Origin: Puccinia triticina
Lineage: Eukaryota; Basidiomycota; Pucciniomycetes; Pucciniales; Pucciniaceae
Assembly (NCBI RefSeq): GCF_026914185.1
Contig: NC_070558.1
Span: 9,061,501-9,125,500 of the forward strand
Length of the DNA stretch: 64,000 bases
Direction: 5' to 3'
A program made the position numbers and the translations under genes. The notes under the pieces are model-generated. The model was not told the origin of the DNA, made no database searches, and was given only the letters and a program-made list of their open reading frames with translations. Each line of letters begins with the position of its first letter. Position 1 is the stretch's first letter. This document shows, in pieces, positions 23,736 to 34,197 of the stretch.

Positions 23736-26700
23736 TCATTCTGAGCTTTGCGATCCTTCCTCGGAGTCTTGGTCCGAATCCTGATCTAAATCTTCGACTT
23801 CATCCTCCTGAATTTCGGTCAATAGCCGTCCTCGTGGATAGAATCTTTTGATATGTGATGCTGCGTAAGCCCTCTTTAGTTCTGTTCCGTCTAGTTCTTG
23901 CAAAATGTAAGATCCACCGCTGAGTTGCTTCTTAATTTTGAAAGGCCCGTTCCAACGATGCGCAAACAGCTTTCCCCATTGATCCTCTAGACTTTTATTG
24001 TAAATAAGAACCATTTCGCCCGGGTTTAAAGGTTTCCGAAGTCGGGCCGCCATTTTTCTGTCCCAGAACCTAACTGATGATTCTCGTGTCTCTTGAAGCT
24101 TCTGATGAGCTATTCCTAGGATTTCCTCCCTTCTCTCCAGTTGCCGCGTCCGTGCTTCCAAGAGTTCCGCAGTTGTACTAATTTCTGTCCAATCAATTCC
24201 TAAATATGTATCCATTTCCAGGTCCACGGGTAAAACTGATTTCTGGCCAAATACCAACTCGTATGGTGAGTATCCTGTCGTCCGTTTTGTAGAGATCCTG
24301 TCGGAAAAAAGTACTAAAGGCAAATATTCCCGCCACTTTCCCCCAGATTCTCCACACATTTTTACCAAGGTATCTTTAATAGGTCTGTGCCCTCTTTCAA
24401 TCATGCCATTAGCTTCTGGGTAGTAGGGTGTTGTAGGCTTAAATTTTGCTCCAATCTTTTCCACAGCTTTGATAAATTCGTTTTTAAATTCCGGCCCGTT
24501 GTCGACCGTGACTGTCTTGATAGGACCGTACCGATAAACCCATTCGTCTAGTAGGAATTTCCCGATTTTTGCTGCCGTCAGCTTTTCTAGAGGCGCCGCT
24601 TCTACCCATCCAGATAAATCGTCCCTGGCCACCAGTAAGTACTTGTACCGCCCCGCTTTGATATGGCATACGTCCAATGCTACACGACCAAACAATGTAC
24701 TTTCTCCAGTCGGATTTCGGATTTCTCGGGGAATTAAAGAGTCCCGTTTCTGGCATGCTTCACAGCTTTGGACCCAAAGTTTCACTCGTTTCTTCAAACT
24801 TGGCCACCAAAATCTGCAAACTAGTCGTTGATAAGTTTCTTCTAATCCTCTATGCCCTAGTTCCTCGTGGACGTTTTTCAACAGCTTGAACTGATAATCT
24901 GTATTGGATATCACTAGTTGTCCCATGGGTACGTGCCGCCTCATTAGTTTCTGGTCCTGCACAAAGAAGTTAACTGATTTTCGTTTTAATTGTCTAAAAT
25001 CTTCTGGTTCCATCCTCTCAGGCTTCTTCAGAGATAACAGAAAGTATTTAAGGTCCATCCAGAATCCCGGCGCTTCCCATTCTTGTGGTTCCAATGATGT
25101 CTTCAGAATTCTAAACTGCGAACAGACTTTGATTACCGGTGCGTCCTCGTCGAAATCCTCTTGGTCTTCATAGAACTCTGATTCGTCCTCACTGATTGGC
25201 CTTCTAGATAGCCCGTCCGGGAGGGTAAATGTGCTCCCTTTTCTGTGTACAATATCGAATGAAAAGAGTTGGATGAAAGATACCCAGCGCGTCATCGGGG
25301 CGTTTGGAAGTGATGATGAGTTAATCATTTGAATTAATGACTGTGCATCCACCTGGAGTTCAAAATGTTGACCCCAAAGATATATCTGTAGCTTCTTTAG
25401 AATTCTTGCTACCCCGCAAAGTTCTAATTTCGGTTGCGAGTACCGGGATTCTACGGGTGAAAACACGATGGATTCGTAAAGTACCGGACGATCTAGTCCT
25501 GTTTCTAACTCTTGTTGAAGGAGAACCGCGCCGGCCGCAATGAAGCTTGAGTCGACCGCTAACTTAATCATTCCCGCATATTCCGAGTAATCTAGTTTCT
25601 TCAAGGTGATTTCTTCTCCAATAATCTTTTTAAGTCTTTCAAAGGCTTCGTCACATTCTTGACCCCAAACCCATTCTACGTCCTTTCTTGTGAGTTTCCT
25701 AAGGGGTGCCGCGATTTCGGAAAGGTTCTCGATGAAGATTTGAACGTAAGTTACTATTCCCAAGAATCCCCGTAATTCCGTTACATTATTTGGTGTAGGC
25801 CATGTTGATACTTTATTTTTCTTGTGCGCTGAAACTCGCCGTCCTTCTTGACAGACCACGTGACCAACAATATCCAGAGCCGGAACGCACACTGCGAACT
25901 TCTTCCCCGAGATCGTAAGTCCTGCTTCTTCAATTCTGAACAAGATTCTCTCCAAAGTAACCGCATATTCCCAAATGAATCTTCTGATTCCTGAGTTTTT
26001 GTTTAGGACTTCGTTATTGTATCTGCTGCTAGGCCCTTTTATTCCTGCATCGTCAATGAATACTCCCACGTTTCCGGGTATTTCGTCTTGAAGGATCCAC
26101 ATCATCTGTGCTTGGTATACTGCTACAGAATTGGTAGCACCTTGAGGGAGACGAGTGAGTTGAAATCTTCCTAGTGGTGTGTCAAAAGTGGTCAATGGTC
26201 GTGACTCTTCCGCTAATTCTCGTTCGTCGTATCCGCCCATGATGTCGCCTAGACCGTAACAGGCCCTTCCTGCAAAGGATTCTACAAATTCCTCTGCTGC
26301 CGGTGGTAATCCTGCGTCCTTGATAGTGACTTTATTCATTTCTTGCAGGTCGTGGACAATTCGAAGTTTCCCGTCTGATTTTGCTACACAAAAAACTGGA
26401 CTCGAGTAACTTGAGGTTGACTGTTCATATAAGCCTGTCCTGATTCGTTCCCTGACTAACTCCACATATTCGTCTTTTATTGCAGCTGGAATTGGGATCG
26501 GTTTCTTCTGCCAAGGCTGATGGTCTATGACTGGTATTACGTAAGGTAAGCCGTATGAATGTTTCAGAAGTCCTCTTTCCGCTGGGCAAAATGCTATTGC
26601 TTTTTCTCGAATCGTGATCAGGTGTTTAAAGAGTTTTAATTCTTCATTCCAGAGCCATCCTTCAGGTCCGAAGTTAACCATCTTTAGTCGTTCCTCGGTT

Positions 26701-29576
26701 ACTTTCAGCGTTGGCTCGAATTCTGGTGGATTTCGTGTGAGTGGGGTTTTGTAGGGGTCTCGAGAAAGGTCAGGCCTTTGAAGTGGTGGATTGAGTGATT
26801 GAGGAATTGCTTCGTTGATTGGTCTGATCTTCTTCCCCACCGGCTTGTATTTTGTCAGACACCAAAGCCCCCCATCCTTCCAGTTCCGACATAATTGCTC
26901 CTGGAACGAGATCTGTAAGCCGTTTGCTAGTAGATGCTGCAGCTGGTTGGTGGAAAACCTCGAAGTTGATTTGATTGAGGATAGGGACCGGCAGATTATT
27001 GATTCTTCCTTCTCCATTTTTGGGCGTCTTAATTTTGCTCCTAGTTCCCAACTTTTCTTTGCTCCCGTTTTGACGTAGCCACCGATAGATGAAAGGGTGA
27101 TTGACAGTATTTTGTTGAAGGATTTAAAAATTGATGTACTGATCTTTGCTAGCCCTTTGAATCCCTCCACAATCATCATTGTTAAGGCCATTATCCAACA
27201 TAACAAAACCTGTCCTATTTTGAGCCCTTGTGGAACCAAGCTGAACCCAAACGATCGTATATTATTTGCGCCGAGATCCTTCATGTTGTTCCACCCTCTT
27301 CCTTGTCCTACTTTTGCAAGAGGTACTGATACTTGTCTTCCTTTGTCGCCCAGGAACGTGAGAATTTCGCCTGTCTCCTGGTATCCTAACGTGCATTTGT
27401 AGTCGAAAAGGAAGGGTCGTCCAAGGATGCAATCTTGAGCTTTCGGCGATACAAACAAGTGAGCTGGCCCTGAGAATCTTCCTATGGTTACCGGGCAATT
27501 TTCCACTACTCCTTTGATGTCGCATTGCGCACCGCCTACCCCTTTCATTGGTATGTCTACTGCCACAACTTCTAAATCAAGATCGTGTGCTACTGAGGTT
27601 GGTATGACATTGACCATGGATCCTGAATCTATCATGAAATCGACCTTTGCTCCATTAATTTCGGCTGAAACGTATCCCAAGGCGCAGCTGTAGTAACACG
27701 GGTCCCTCTCCTCTTCCTGGTTATTGAGTTCCATAGTTGCTACTTTGGTGTCCTTTGTTGAAATGTATGTGGTGTTTGATTTTTCTGGTAACCTGCTCTG
27801 TAACTTGGAAATAATCTGGGCTGTGTATGCCGGAGAGATTGCCGTGAGCTGAGCAAATGTTGTTGGTATCTTGACGTTGTCTAGTTCCTGGAGTAGCGTT
27901 TCTTCCGGATTCAATTCCTTCTCTTTTCCAGCTAGTCCCTTCTCTTTGCTCCATACTTTCTCAACCATTCGTCTTGCTGGGCTGCGTACTGGTGTTTTGA
28001 GTTCTTCTTCTTGGTCGACATCCATTTGTTCCTCTTGGCCGGGCTCCTGGATCCTTACGTTTCTTCGTCCTTTCTGAGCTTCTGACCTTGTCATTGGATG
28101 TGATTTAAGGTAATTTTCGGCCCCCAGGGTTGGTGGTTGCCACTCAATTATTTGTGCGGAGGTTTTGACTGGCTGCGAATTTTGCTGTTCCTGAGCTGCT
28201 TCTTGCATTTTAGGGTCTGCTGACGCGGTAGCTACAACTGTTCGGATAGGCCTAGTTGGATTCCAAGGAATGTGCTGGCCGTTTGGTAAGTACCAATCCT
28301 TCCCGTTACGTTTTACCAAACCTTGTGCTTCATCTTTTAGCATTTCCCCGCACCGAGTAGTGGAGTGACCCTCCCTATGGCAGTAGTAACAAGTCTGGCT
28401 TTCATAGAGCGGTGTTGAAGGTCTTCCATTCCCTCGTGAGAATTCTGATCGATCTGATGGCCTTTCTGGACGGTTTTGGTTGTATGTAACTGGGACTAAA
28501 CTTCGCATTTGTTGTTTGAGAGCTGATATCTCTTGAGTGAGTTCTTGAACCTGTTTATCTGCTACTTTGGAATTAGGCGTGTCGGTAATCATCTTTTCTC
28601 GTCGACGACCATCTCCCTTCTGAGTGTCCATGGTTTTTTGCATGACCCGGTTCGAATCGGCAAAGCTTCGTACATCTACATATCCATTTTCTTCCGTTTG
28701 GATTTCCAACTCGGCTGCTTCTATCGCATGGTCCCAGAGTGGTGGTTTATTACTTCCATCCTTCCCCTTGGGTAGTCTTCCTTGGCTGACGAGCGATCTC
28801 CGGATATTCTTCTGACTTTCTTTTGAAAATGCACTTAAAAATAATAGCGAGGCATCCTCTTTTTTGTTTATGTGCTCATTGCTGACTAGATACTTGAGGA
28901 TGGTGGTGAATTTCCCAAGGTATGCTTTGTATTCTCGATGACTGCTAAGTTGACCTTCCCTGGAGTATTCTTCTGCTACTTTGATTAGATCGGCTGTGGT
29001 GTATAGAACTGTGTCGTCCAATTCGCCCCACGATTCTACCATATCTTTTCGTAACTTCCTCCAATCGCATTCGTCGTATCTGTCCATTGCCTCGAGTTCG
29101 CTTTTGAGTTCCTCCGTCTGCACAAATCGTCCGATCTGTAACGCCTTATCGTAATCCGTTGCCTGGTATGTCCTTGCTGCTCTCTCGTATCGTTTCAGAA
29201 ACTTCATAAAGTGGGTCCCGTTGTAGAGCAATCCCGGGTCTTTAATAATTTTTGGTGCTCCTCTTTGCATAACAGGAGACTCGTCTTCTTCTTCCATAAG
29301 TCCTTCAGATTGGCGAACATTATGCATCCCGTATCCCTGAGCTTGTGGTCTAGGTCGACTTTCGTTCTGAGGTGTACCGGAGTCTGATTCATTTCCGCCT
29401 TCCTCTTGATCTCTATACGTGTTTGCAGGTCCTTTGCCTTTGTCTGGGCGTGGTGGTGGTAAACCGGTTTGTGGATTCCAGTTCGAAGTGTTTGAAAAAA
29501 ATTGGTTTCTCGAAGGAGTTTCTAGAGGAGCAAATCCGCCTTCCAATTCTGGCATGTTTGTAAATGGTAAGCCCAT
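23736..29576 (-). CDS. Ty3/gypsy Gag-Pol polyprotein, 1946 aa, intact
   Basis: A single uninterrupted frame of 1946 codons. Gag occupies roughly residues 1-400 and ends in a CCHC zinc knuckle at 396-409 (CX2CX4HX4C). An aspartic protease has its DSG motif at 650-652. Reverse transcriptase spans about 1020-1260, with LPQGATNS and the catalytic FIDD (D1175, D1176) in place of the usual YxDD. RNase H follows (about 1335-1450; LAVDSSFIAAGAVL). Integrase has an HHCC zinc finger (H1570, H1575, C1605, C1608) and DDE residues D1635, D1692 and E1727, with the last two spaced 35 residues apart. The tail is acidic (DQDSDQDSEEG). All enzymatic residues look present, so the protein should be functional. 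The order protease-RT-RNaseH-integrase defines Ty3/gypsy. Gag and pol share one frame, so no frameshift is needed. Confidence 0.95.
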   Translation of the reverse strand: MGLPFTNMPELEGGFAPLETPSRNQFFSNTSNWNPQTGLPPPRPDKGKGPANTYRDQEEGGNESDSGTPQNESRPRPQAQGYGMHNVRQSEGLMEEEDESPVMQRGAPKIIKDPGLLYNGTHFMKFLKRYERAARTYQATDYDKALQIGRFVQTEELKSELEAMDRYDECDWRKLRKDMVESWGELDDTVLYTTADLIKVAEEYSREGQLSSHREYKAYLGKFTTILKYLVSNEHINKKEDASLLFLSAFSKESQKNIRRSLVSQGRLPKGKDGSNKPPLWDHAIEAAELEIQTEENGYVDVRSFADSNRVMQKTMDTQKGDGRRREKMITDTPNSKVADKQVQELTQEISALKQQMRSLVPVTYNQNRPERPSDRSEFSRGNGRPSTPLYESQTCYYCHREGHSTTRCGEMLKDEAQGLVKRNGKDWYLPNGQHIPWNPTRPIRTVVATASADPKMQEAAQEQQNSQPVKTSAQIIEWQPPTLGAENYLKSHPMTRSEAQKGRRNVRIQEPGQEEQMDVDQEEELKTPVRSPARRMVEKVWSKEKGLAGKEKELNPEETLLQELDNVKIPTTFAQLTAISPAYTAQIISKLQSRLPEKSNTTYISTKDTKVATMELNNQEEERDPCYYSCALGYVSAEINGAKVDFMIDSGSMVNVIPTSVAHDLDLEVVAVDIPMKGVGGAQCDIKGVVENCPVTIGRFSGPAHLFVSPKAQDCILGRPFLFDYKCTLGYQETGEILTFLGDKGRQVSVPLAKVGQGRGWNNMKDLGANNIRSFGFSLVPQGLKIGQVLLCWIMALTMMIVEGFKGLAKISTSIFKSFNKILSITLSSIGGYVKTGAKKSWELGAKLRRPKMEKEESIICRSLSSIKSTSRFSTNQLQHLLANGLQISFQEQLCRNWKDGGLWCLTKYKPVGKKIRPINEAIPQSLNPPLQRPDLSRDPYKTPLTRNPPEFEPTLKVTEERLKMVNFGPEGWLWNEELKLFKHLITIREKAIAFCPAERGLLKHSYGLPYVIPVIDHQPWQKKPIPIPAAIKDEYVELVRERIRTGLYEQSTSSYSSPVFCVAKSDGKLRIVHDLQEMNKVTIKDAGLPPAAEEFVESFAGRACYGLGDIMGGYDERELAEESRPLTTFDTPLGRFQLTRLPQGATNSVAVYQAQMMWILQDEIPGNVGVFIDDAGIKGPSSRYNNEVLNKNSGIRRFIWEYAVTLERILFRIEEAGLTISGKKFAVCVPALDIVGHVVCQEGRRVSAHKKNKVSTWPTPNNVTELRGFLGIVTYVQIFIENLSEIAAPLRKLTRKDVEWVWGQECDEAFERLKKIIGEEITLKKLDYSEYAGMIKLAVDSSFIAAGAVLLQQELETGLDRPVLYESIVFSPVESRYSQPKLELCGVARILKKLQIYLWGQHFELQVDAQSLIQMINSSSLPNAPMTRWVSFIQLFSFDIVHRKGSTFTLPDGLSRRPISEDESEFYEDQEDFDEDAPVIKVCSQFRILKTSLEPQEWEAPGFWMDLKYFLLSLKKPERMEPEDFRQLKRKSVNFFVQDQKLMRRHVPMGQLVISNTDYQFKLLKNVHEELGHRGLEETYQRLVCRFWWPSLKKRVKLWVQSCEACQKRDSLIPREIRNPTGESTLFGRVALDVCHIKAGRYKYLLVARDDLSGWVEAAPLEKLTAAKIGKFLLDEWVYRYGPIKTVTVDNGPEFKNEFIKAVEKIGAKFKPTTPYYPEANGMIERGHRPIKDTLVKMCGESGGKWREYLPLVLFSDRISTKRTTGYSPYELVFGQKSVLPVDLEMDTYLGIDWTEISTTAELLEARTRQLERREEILGIAHQKLQETRESSVRFWDRKMAARLRKPLNPGEMVLIYNKSLEDQWGKLFAHRWNGPFKIKKQLSGGSYILQELDGTELKRAYAASHIKRFYPRGRLLTEIQEDEVEDLDQDSDQDSEEGSQSSE

Positions 29577-30177
29577 GTTGACTTCTGCTGCTTTTCTGGT
29601 TGTTCTAAAAAATTCTATCTGTTGAGTATTTATCCTGCTAATCTCTGATTTTCTCGATTATAAATGGTCTCTGGTCTCTTTACCAGGGCAAGCTGAGGGG
29701 TTTATTCCAAATAACTAATAGTAGCTGGGAGGGTTCTTCTAACAGTATACGATTATCCAGAGTCTATTTCTGTCCGGCTTCTTCAGGTGCAATAACCTTT
29801 CTTCCGAGCTTCTAATCGTCCGCTTTCTTTGAGTGGTGCTCCAACGTTCTCTTCTAACAGGATCCTAGTTATCCAAATCCTTTGGCAATCTTCCGTCTTC
29901 TGGTATATAACTGGCTGCTTTCTTCAAGATACGTCCTTCAGTACTGGTTCGTTGTTCAATCTTTATTCTTCAGAGATGTTGAGTCTTTTTCGTCGCTGGA
30001 TAGTCTTTTTCAATAGACTAGTTGATCTTCAGAGTAACTGAGTTTTCCGTTTATTTAAATGACAGTAGTGGCTGATAGATTTGTTGTTCTTTCTTCTTAT
30101 TCAAGTATTCGACTAATTTGGTTGACTTCGTTCAACAATCCAATTATACGGTAATCCGATCACGTTGGGGACTCCCT

Positions 30178-31212
30178 TGTAAGACTCAAAAGGTGTCGTG
30201 AGACCCTTTTGCTGAATGGCGAAAGGTATGGATGAGGAGCAAGCTCTGCCTTTCTGTATATCAGAAAACAAGACCACCAAGGTAAGCTTGGCAATTTATT
30301 TTGTGATAGGATATGTTCGAAGATGAGATGTATAAGAGGATTGTTGTCGATGTCCGAGGTTGATGGGGTTACTGATGTATGTAGTAGGTGACGGTGACTT
30401 GATGTCTCGAGTGGGGCTTGAACCTAGGTCCTTGGCCTGGGGGTATATAAGTTCAGAAAGTGAGGGGTGATGAGGGTGAGAGGGAGCTAAGCTCAACCAG
30501 GAGTGGAACCGGGGACTGGTTACTGGTGAAAGGTGTGTGACTGAGCGGCGATATGAATTTCAAATAAAGTGTGAAAGGTATGAGAAAGTGAGTGGTGATG
30601 TGAGCTGATAACTGTGATATGGATAGATAATATGAGTGATAAGTGAGTAGAGAATATAGACTCCCCGATGGCATGAGGCCGGGAACAACTGGCAGGCAGA
30701 GGCCTCCTTATATAGACAATGATGAGGGAATTTAGCTCCAGGGGAGCAGCTATGAGGGAATTTGGCTGGTGAGAAAGTACAACTGAGGGAATTTAGCTAG
30801 ACTATTTACAATGCGTCCCTTTGATATGCAAACAGGATCATATATATTCATACAGGGATTTTCCAAGATCAAAGATATGCAACTGGAAAACAAACATATG
30901 CAAATGAAAATAGGAGGTGAGAACTGATAAAAGGAAGGAAGAAAGGTAATTCATGTGCCGTATGCATTATGCCAAGTATGGTAGCCGAGAGTTGAGTCTG
31001 TGTGTGAACCCGCTTGGACTGGTGCGTGAAAGGGATGATTTGCGTATCTTCTGATCCGGTAGAGATATGAGAGTGGTTTCAGTGGGTGACTAGGGGTTAT
31101 TTTGGTCCTAGATTCCATTTCTGATTTCCATTTGGCCGTATCTTGAGGCGTTTTGTGAGTACACATAAAAGTTTGAATTTTTCCTTCTACAAACACAGGA
31201 ATAATGACCACA
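30178..31212 (-). repeat. 5' LTR of the Ty3 element
   Basis: 1035 bp, TG..CA. A TATATAAG box is present in both LTRs on the plus strand (near 30443-30450 here). This copy has CGA where the 3' LTR has CAA at both differing positions. Confidence 0.93.
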
Positions 31213-33159
31213 TCGCTCAAGAGGGCATTGCTGAGACCAAGGCTGAGTGAGAGCTCTCAAGCTCATCCGGTTCTGGGACAAGATCTGCGGGGTACAGATC
31301 ACTAACCAAAAGCAATGGCCCATTGGAGATAAGTGGAGACGCCGGTAGGGAGTCGATCTGCTGGCTTGCTTGTGGGTCCAAAAGTTGTTCCTCTTCGCGG
31401 GCAGAGGTAGTCGGTGAGGCCAGCGGGATGCCCACAGGGCCCGAGGAGAGGACACGTGGTTGAGAGATAGGGGCCATCTCTCCGCTGCATGGCTCGCCCC
31501 AATCGGTTACTGAGGTGCTTGGGGGACACATTGATTTCCTGGTAGAGGGTGACACATCTTCAGTTGGCCGATCCATGGTCATACTAGGAGATCCCAAAGC
31601 CGAGGGAGTGCCCACTTTGGTGGCAGGCAAGACACAGGTTGGCAAAATCCGACCAGAAGAAGAAACCCACTTGGGGGTGACCTTCACCGCAGAATCGTTG
31701 GCCTGGAGAGCTTTCGGGCCGACCTTTGCGTTGCGGGCATTGATCGGCATCCGGTCGGCCAGCTCTTGAAGGGTGTACACAGGCTTATTGGTCATGGGGA
31801 AATCCTTGGTTGTGGGAGGAGTATCCATGTCGACGTTGGGGGCTGAGAAATAGAGGGCTTGGGCCCAAATCCAGAGGTTATTTGTGTAGATCCCAATCAA
31901 ACTTTGGGTTGGATTCAACGGATCTTTGATGAATTTTGTTTTGCCATTGCATCCGTACTTCGTCATGATGTGGGCAGTTATTGCGCCAACAAGCTTGATC
32001 ACCTCAGCTGAGTCCACATCAGCCTTCGGCTGCACATGTGAGAGACCATATCAGCTTTGGCAAGGGCACAGCCACGTCAGAATGATTAAGACGTACATTC
32101 AGGACCAAACGATTGGCCTTGCGTTGCAGCGCCAAACGCGTCTCTTTGGGTGTGTAATTGAGAGCTAGGTTTTCGTCCTGAGCTCTTGCCTGTAATTAAA
32201 AAAGCCCCGTTCATTAGCATGTGGAATAAACCAACCAAATTTACTCTGTGAGGGGCGCAGGGACAAACCGCGGCGGCTTGCTTCTGATGGGCCACGGGAT
32301 CATCCATAGTGATCCTAATCACGACATTGTTTGACGGGTTGCGGACCACCTTGGCAACAAAAGCCGCAAATTCCTCCTTGGTCGAAATAGCCACATTTGC
32401 CTTGACCCCAAAGACCCGGTTGTTGCGGATGATGCACCTCCACTGCAGTTTACCCCCCTGTGCCTCCATGGTCCGTAGGTGCAATGCCACATGGGCGCGT
32501 GCGCCACCGACCCGGTTCATGACCTCCGACTTGAAGTTAGCCCACAAATGCAAGGTGATGCTGGTTGTCCAGGTTGGCTTGTCCGTGGTGCTGTGGCCTA
32601 ACTTGGACCATTCCAGGGTTGACGCCACAGCCTTTCCCTTATTTGCCACCGCAAGCTGGTGGGCCACTGCGGGGACAAATACCGCACACTCCAGGGCAAT
32701 TGTACACACGTTCTCTTGCTTTTTGGGGGCAGTTGGTTTGGCTCAGAGGGATTAAAAGGCTGCAAGGTATCGTTTGGCTGGGACTGGGAAGGGTCTTGTG
32801 AATCACCAAACAAGACATACAACCTCAAGTCGCCGACATCGCCCAGGGACAGGCCCAAGTAGGATTCCTGAGAGCCATTTGGATCGTTGGGGAATGGGAG
32901 GGGCGGCAACATTGAGCTTTGGTGGGTATACATGGAATCCTGACGTGTTCAAAATTGCCAGATCAGCATGTGAAGGTGCAGGACCTGATCATGATGAAGA
33001 AAAACTCACCAACAGTGTTTTTTCCTGGGTCCGGATATCGGGGCGGGAGCAAATTCTGAGGTGGGAGACAGATTGACTGGATTCAAGATGTGGCACCGGG
33101 GTTTGGAGGGGAGGACAGTTAGTCAGGAGGTTAAGTGGGGGAGGGGACTGGAAGAAATG

Positions 33160-33262
33160 GCACTCACGATAGGCCAGTCGAAATCTTTTGGGTTGATTAG
33201 TGAGGCCTGGTGATGGACGGCAGCTGGAAAAAAATGGGACAGCCGGAATGTGGGTGGGTGGG

Positions 33263-33299
<37 letters not shown>

Positions 33300-33315
33300 A
33301 GCGGCCAACCGGATT

Positions 33316-33349
<34 letters not shown>

Positions 33350-33979
33350 TGGAGAGAGGAGAGAGAGAGGAGGGCGACAGAGAGATGAAGAGCTGTATTC
33401 TTCTGTTGGCTGAAGTCAGCTGTGGCTGAATGTGAGGATCCACCTACTACTCAGTTCGCTATGAGGCTATGAAACTTACCCAAGAGGGAAGTTCGCCGAA
33501 TGCTTGAATAGTAGATATAAGATTCAGTAGATTCCGAGTGTTATAAAGTTTCTTATGAATAAGATTTTGATGGTTTTTGGTTTCCGAGAGTGAATTACTC
33601 GGATAGATAACAATATAGATGATGAGGAAAACTATGACAAATAATATCCCGATAGGGAAGAGAGGAAAAGGAGAAGAATCGGACAAATTAAAAGAGCACA
33701 ACATAAGTCGAATCGTAACAACTCCGATGACATCATCGAGAACAGGAATACGTCATTATCATTAATCATGCGGATCGGAAATTATCATCACCATTGTCCA
33801 GGAACACCGCCCCGCCGATCGACCTAGAAAAGGCTTAGTAAGGAAAGCAAAACAATTAGCCCGTCCTTGCGTAACAATCGACTGCATGTCGTAACAATAA
33901 GAAATAAGTTGTTACACTGAAGTCAAGTTGGCGGTCCAAAGTCGGACCGCCGGAAAGGCAAGCTTTCTCGATATTGCTG
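33160..33979 (-). repeat. Right terminal inverted repeat with G homopolymers, split by a solo LTR
   Basis: Reverse complement of the left TIR. It contains uninterrupted G runs of 33 (33265-33297) and 31 (33317-33347) bases, longer than the C runs in the left copy. The solo LTR at 33431-33916 interrupts it within GACTTCAG. Confidence 0.88.
33431..33916 (-). mobile_element. Solo LTR inserted in the right TIR
   Basis: 486 bp with TG..CA ends, flanked by a perfect 5 bp duplication CTGAA (33426-33430 and 33917-33921). The interrupted TIR sequence resumes on both sides. Same family and orientation as the LTR at 16309-16758. Left by LTR-LTR recombination. Confidence 0.93.
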
Positions 33980-34197
33980 TATGGTGTCCCCTATCATCCA
34001 CGGGCTTCCGTCCATTTCTCTCCAAAACTCAAAACATTAGCTGAACCATGTCACAGCCTTACGTTTCACTTGGGCACCACGAAAGTCTCCTTGCAGCCAT
34101 AGCGTGAAGAGATAGGTCCACAATCACTTTGGCTACTGGCTCCAGTTTGTCATCTAGCGCACCATTGCCCTAACATAGTAGATACTTGGACGAGAAC

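Larger units (their letters stand above)
19748..31212 (-). mobile_element. Young full-length Ty3/gypsy LTR retrotransposon (11.5 kb)
   Basis: Two 1035 bp direct repeats (19748-20782 and 30178-31212) with TG..CA ends enclose an intact gag-pol frame on the minus strand. The insertion is flanked by the 4 bp duplication TCGC (19744-19747 and 31213-31216). The LTRs differ at only two positions that I found (19791/30221 and 20557/30987), so insertion is recent. A polypurine tract (20793-20783, minus strand) lies next to the 3' LTR. A primer-binding site matching a known tRNA was not recognised. Between pol and the 3' LTR lie about 3 kb holding a spliced antisense gene. Confidence 0.93.
18543..32933 (-). 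pseudogene. Second gene of the Tc1-type element, split by a Ty3 insertion
   Basis: Minus-strand exons: 32933-32245 (with a 1-nt frameshift at a C5A5 run near 32727), 32189-32097, 32029-31213, then across the retrotransposon 19743 to about 19085, and probably a last exon ending at 18543. Introns have GT..AG ends and keep frame. The frame on both sides of the Ty3 insertion is the same, broken only by TGA at 31219-31217 just before the insertion. The N-terminal part is rich in beta/alpha-type sequence (WRCIIRNNRVFGVK, NNVVIRITMDD), the middle is Ser/Pro-rich, and a duplicated APGLGSTSA motif follows. I recognise no domain. Its place between TIRs, converging on the transposase, suggests an accessory protein of the transposon or a captured gene. 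Confidence 0.65.
16794..33979 (+). mobile_element. Two-gene Tc1/mariner-type DNA transposon with long TIRs, hosting two nested retroelement insertions
   Basis: Both ends read CAGCAATATCGAGAAAGC inward and are flanked by TA (16792-16793 and 33980-33981), the Tc1/mariner target duplication. The inverted repeats run about 320 bp (left 16794-17115; right 33160-33979 after removing a solo LTR). Total 17.2 kb; subtracting the Ty3 element (11,465 bp), the solo LTR (486 bp) and their target duplications leaves about 5.2 kb of original element. It held a DDE transposase gene (plus strand) and a second, convergent gene of unknown function (minus strand) whose ends are only about 70 bp apart. Both genes are now damaged. 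The structure is seen directly; the grouping of the second gene with the transposon follows from its position between the TIRs. Confidence 0.88.
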
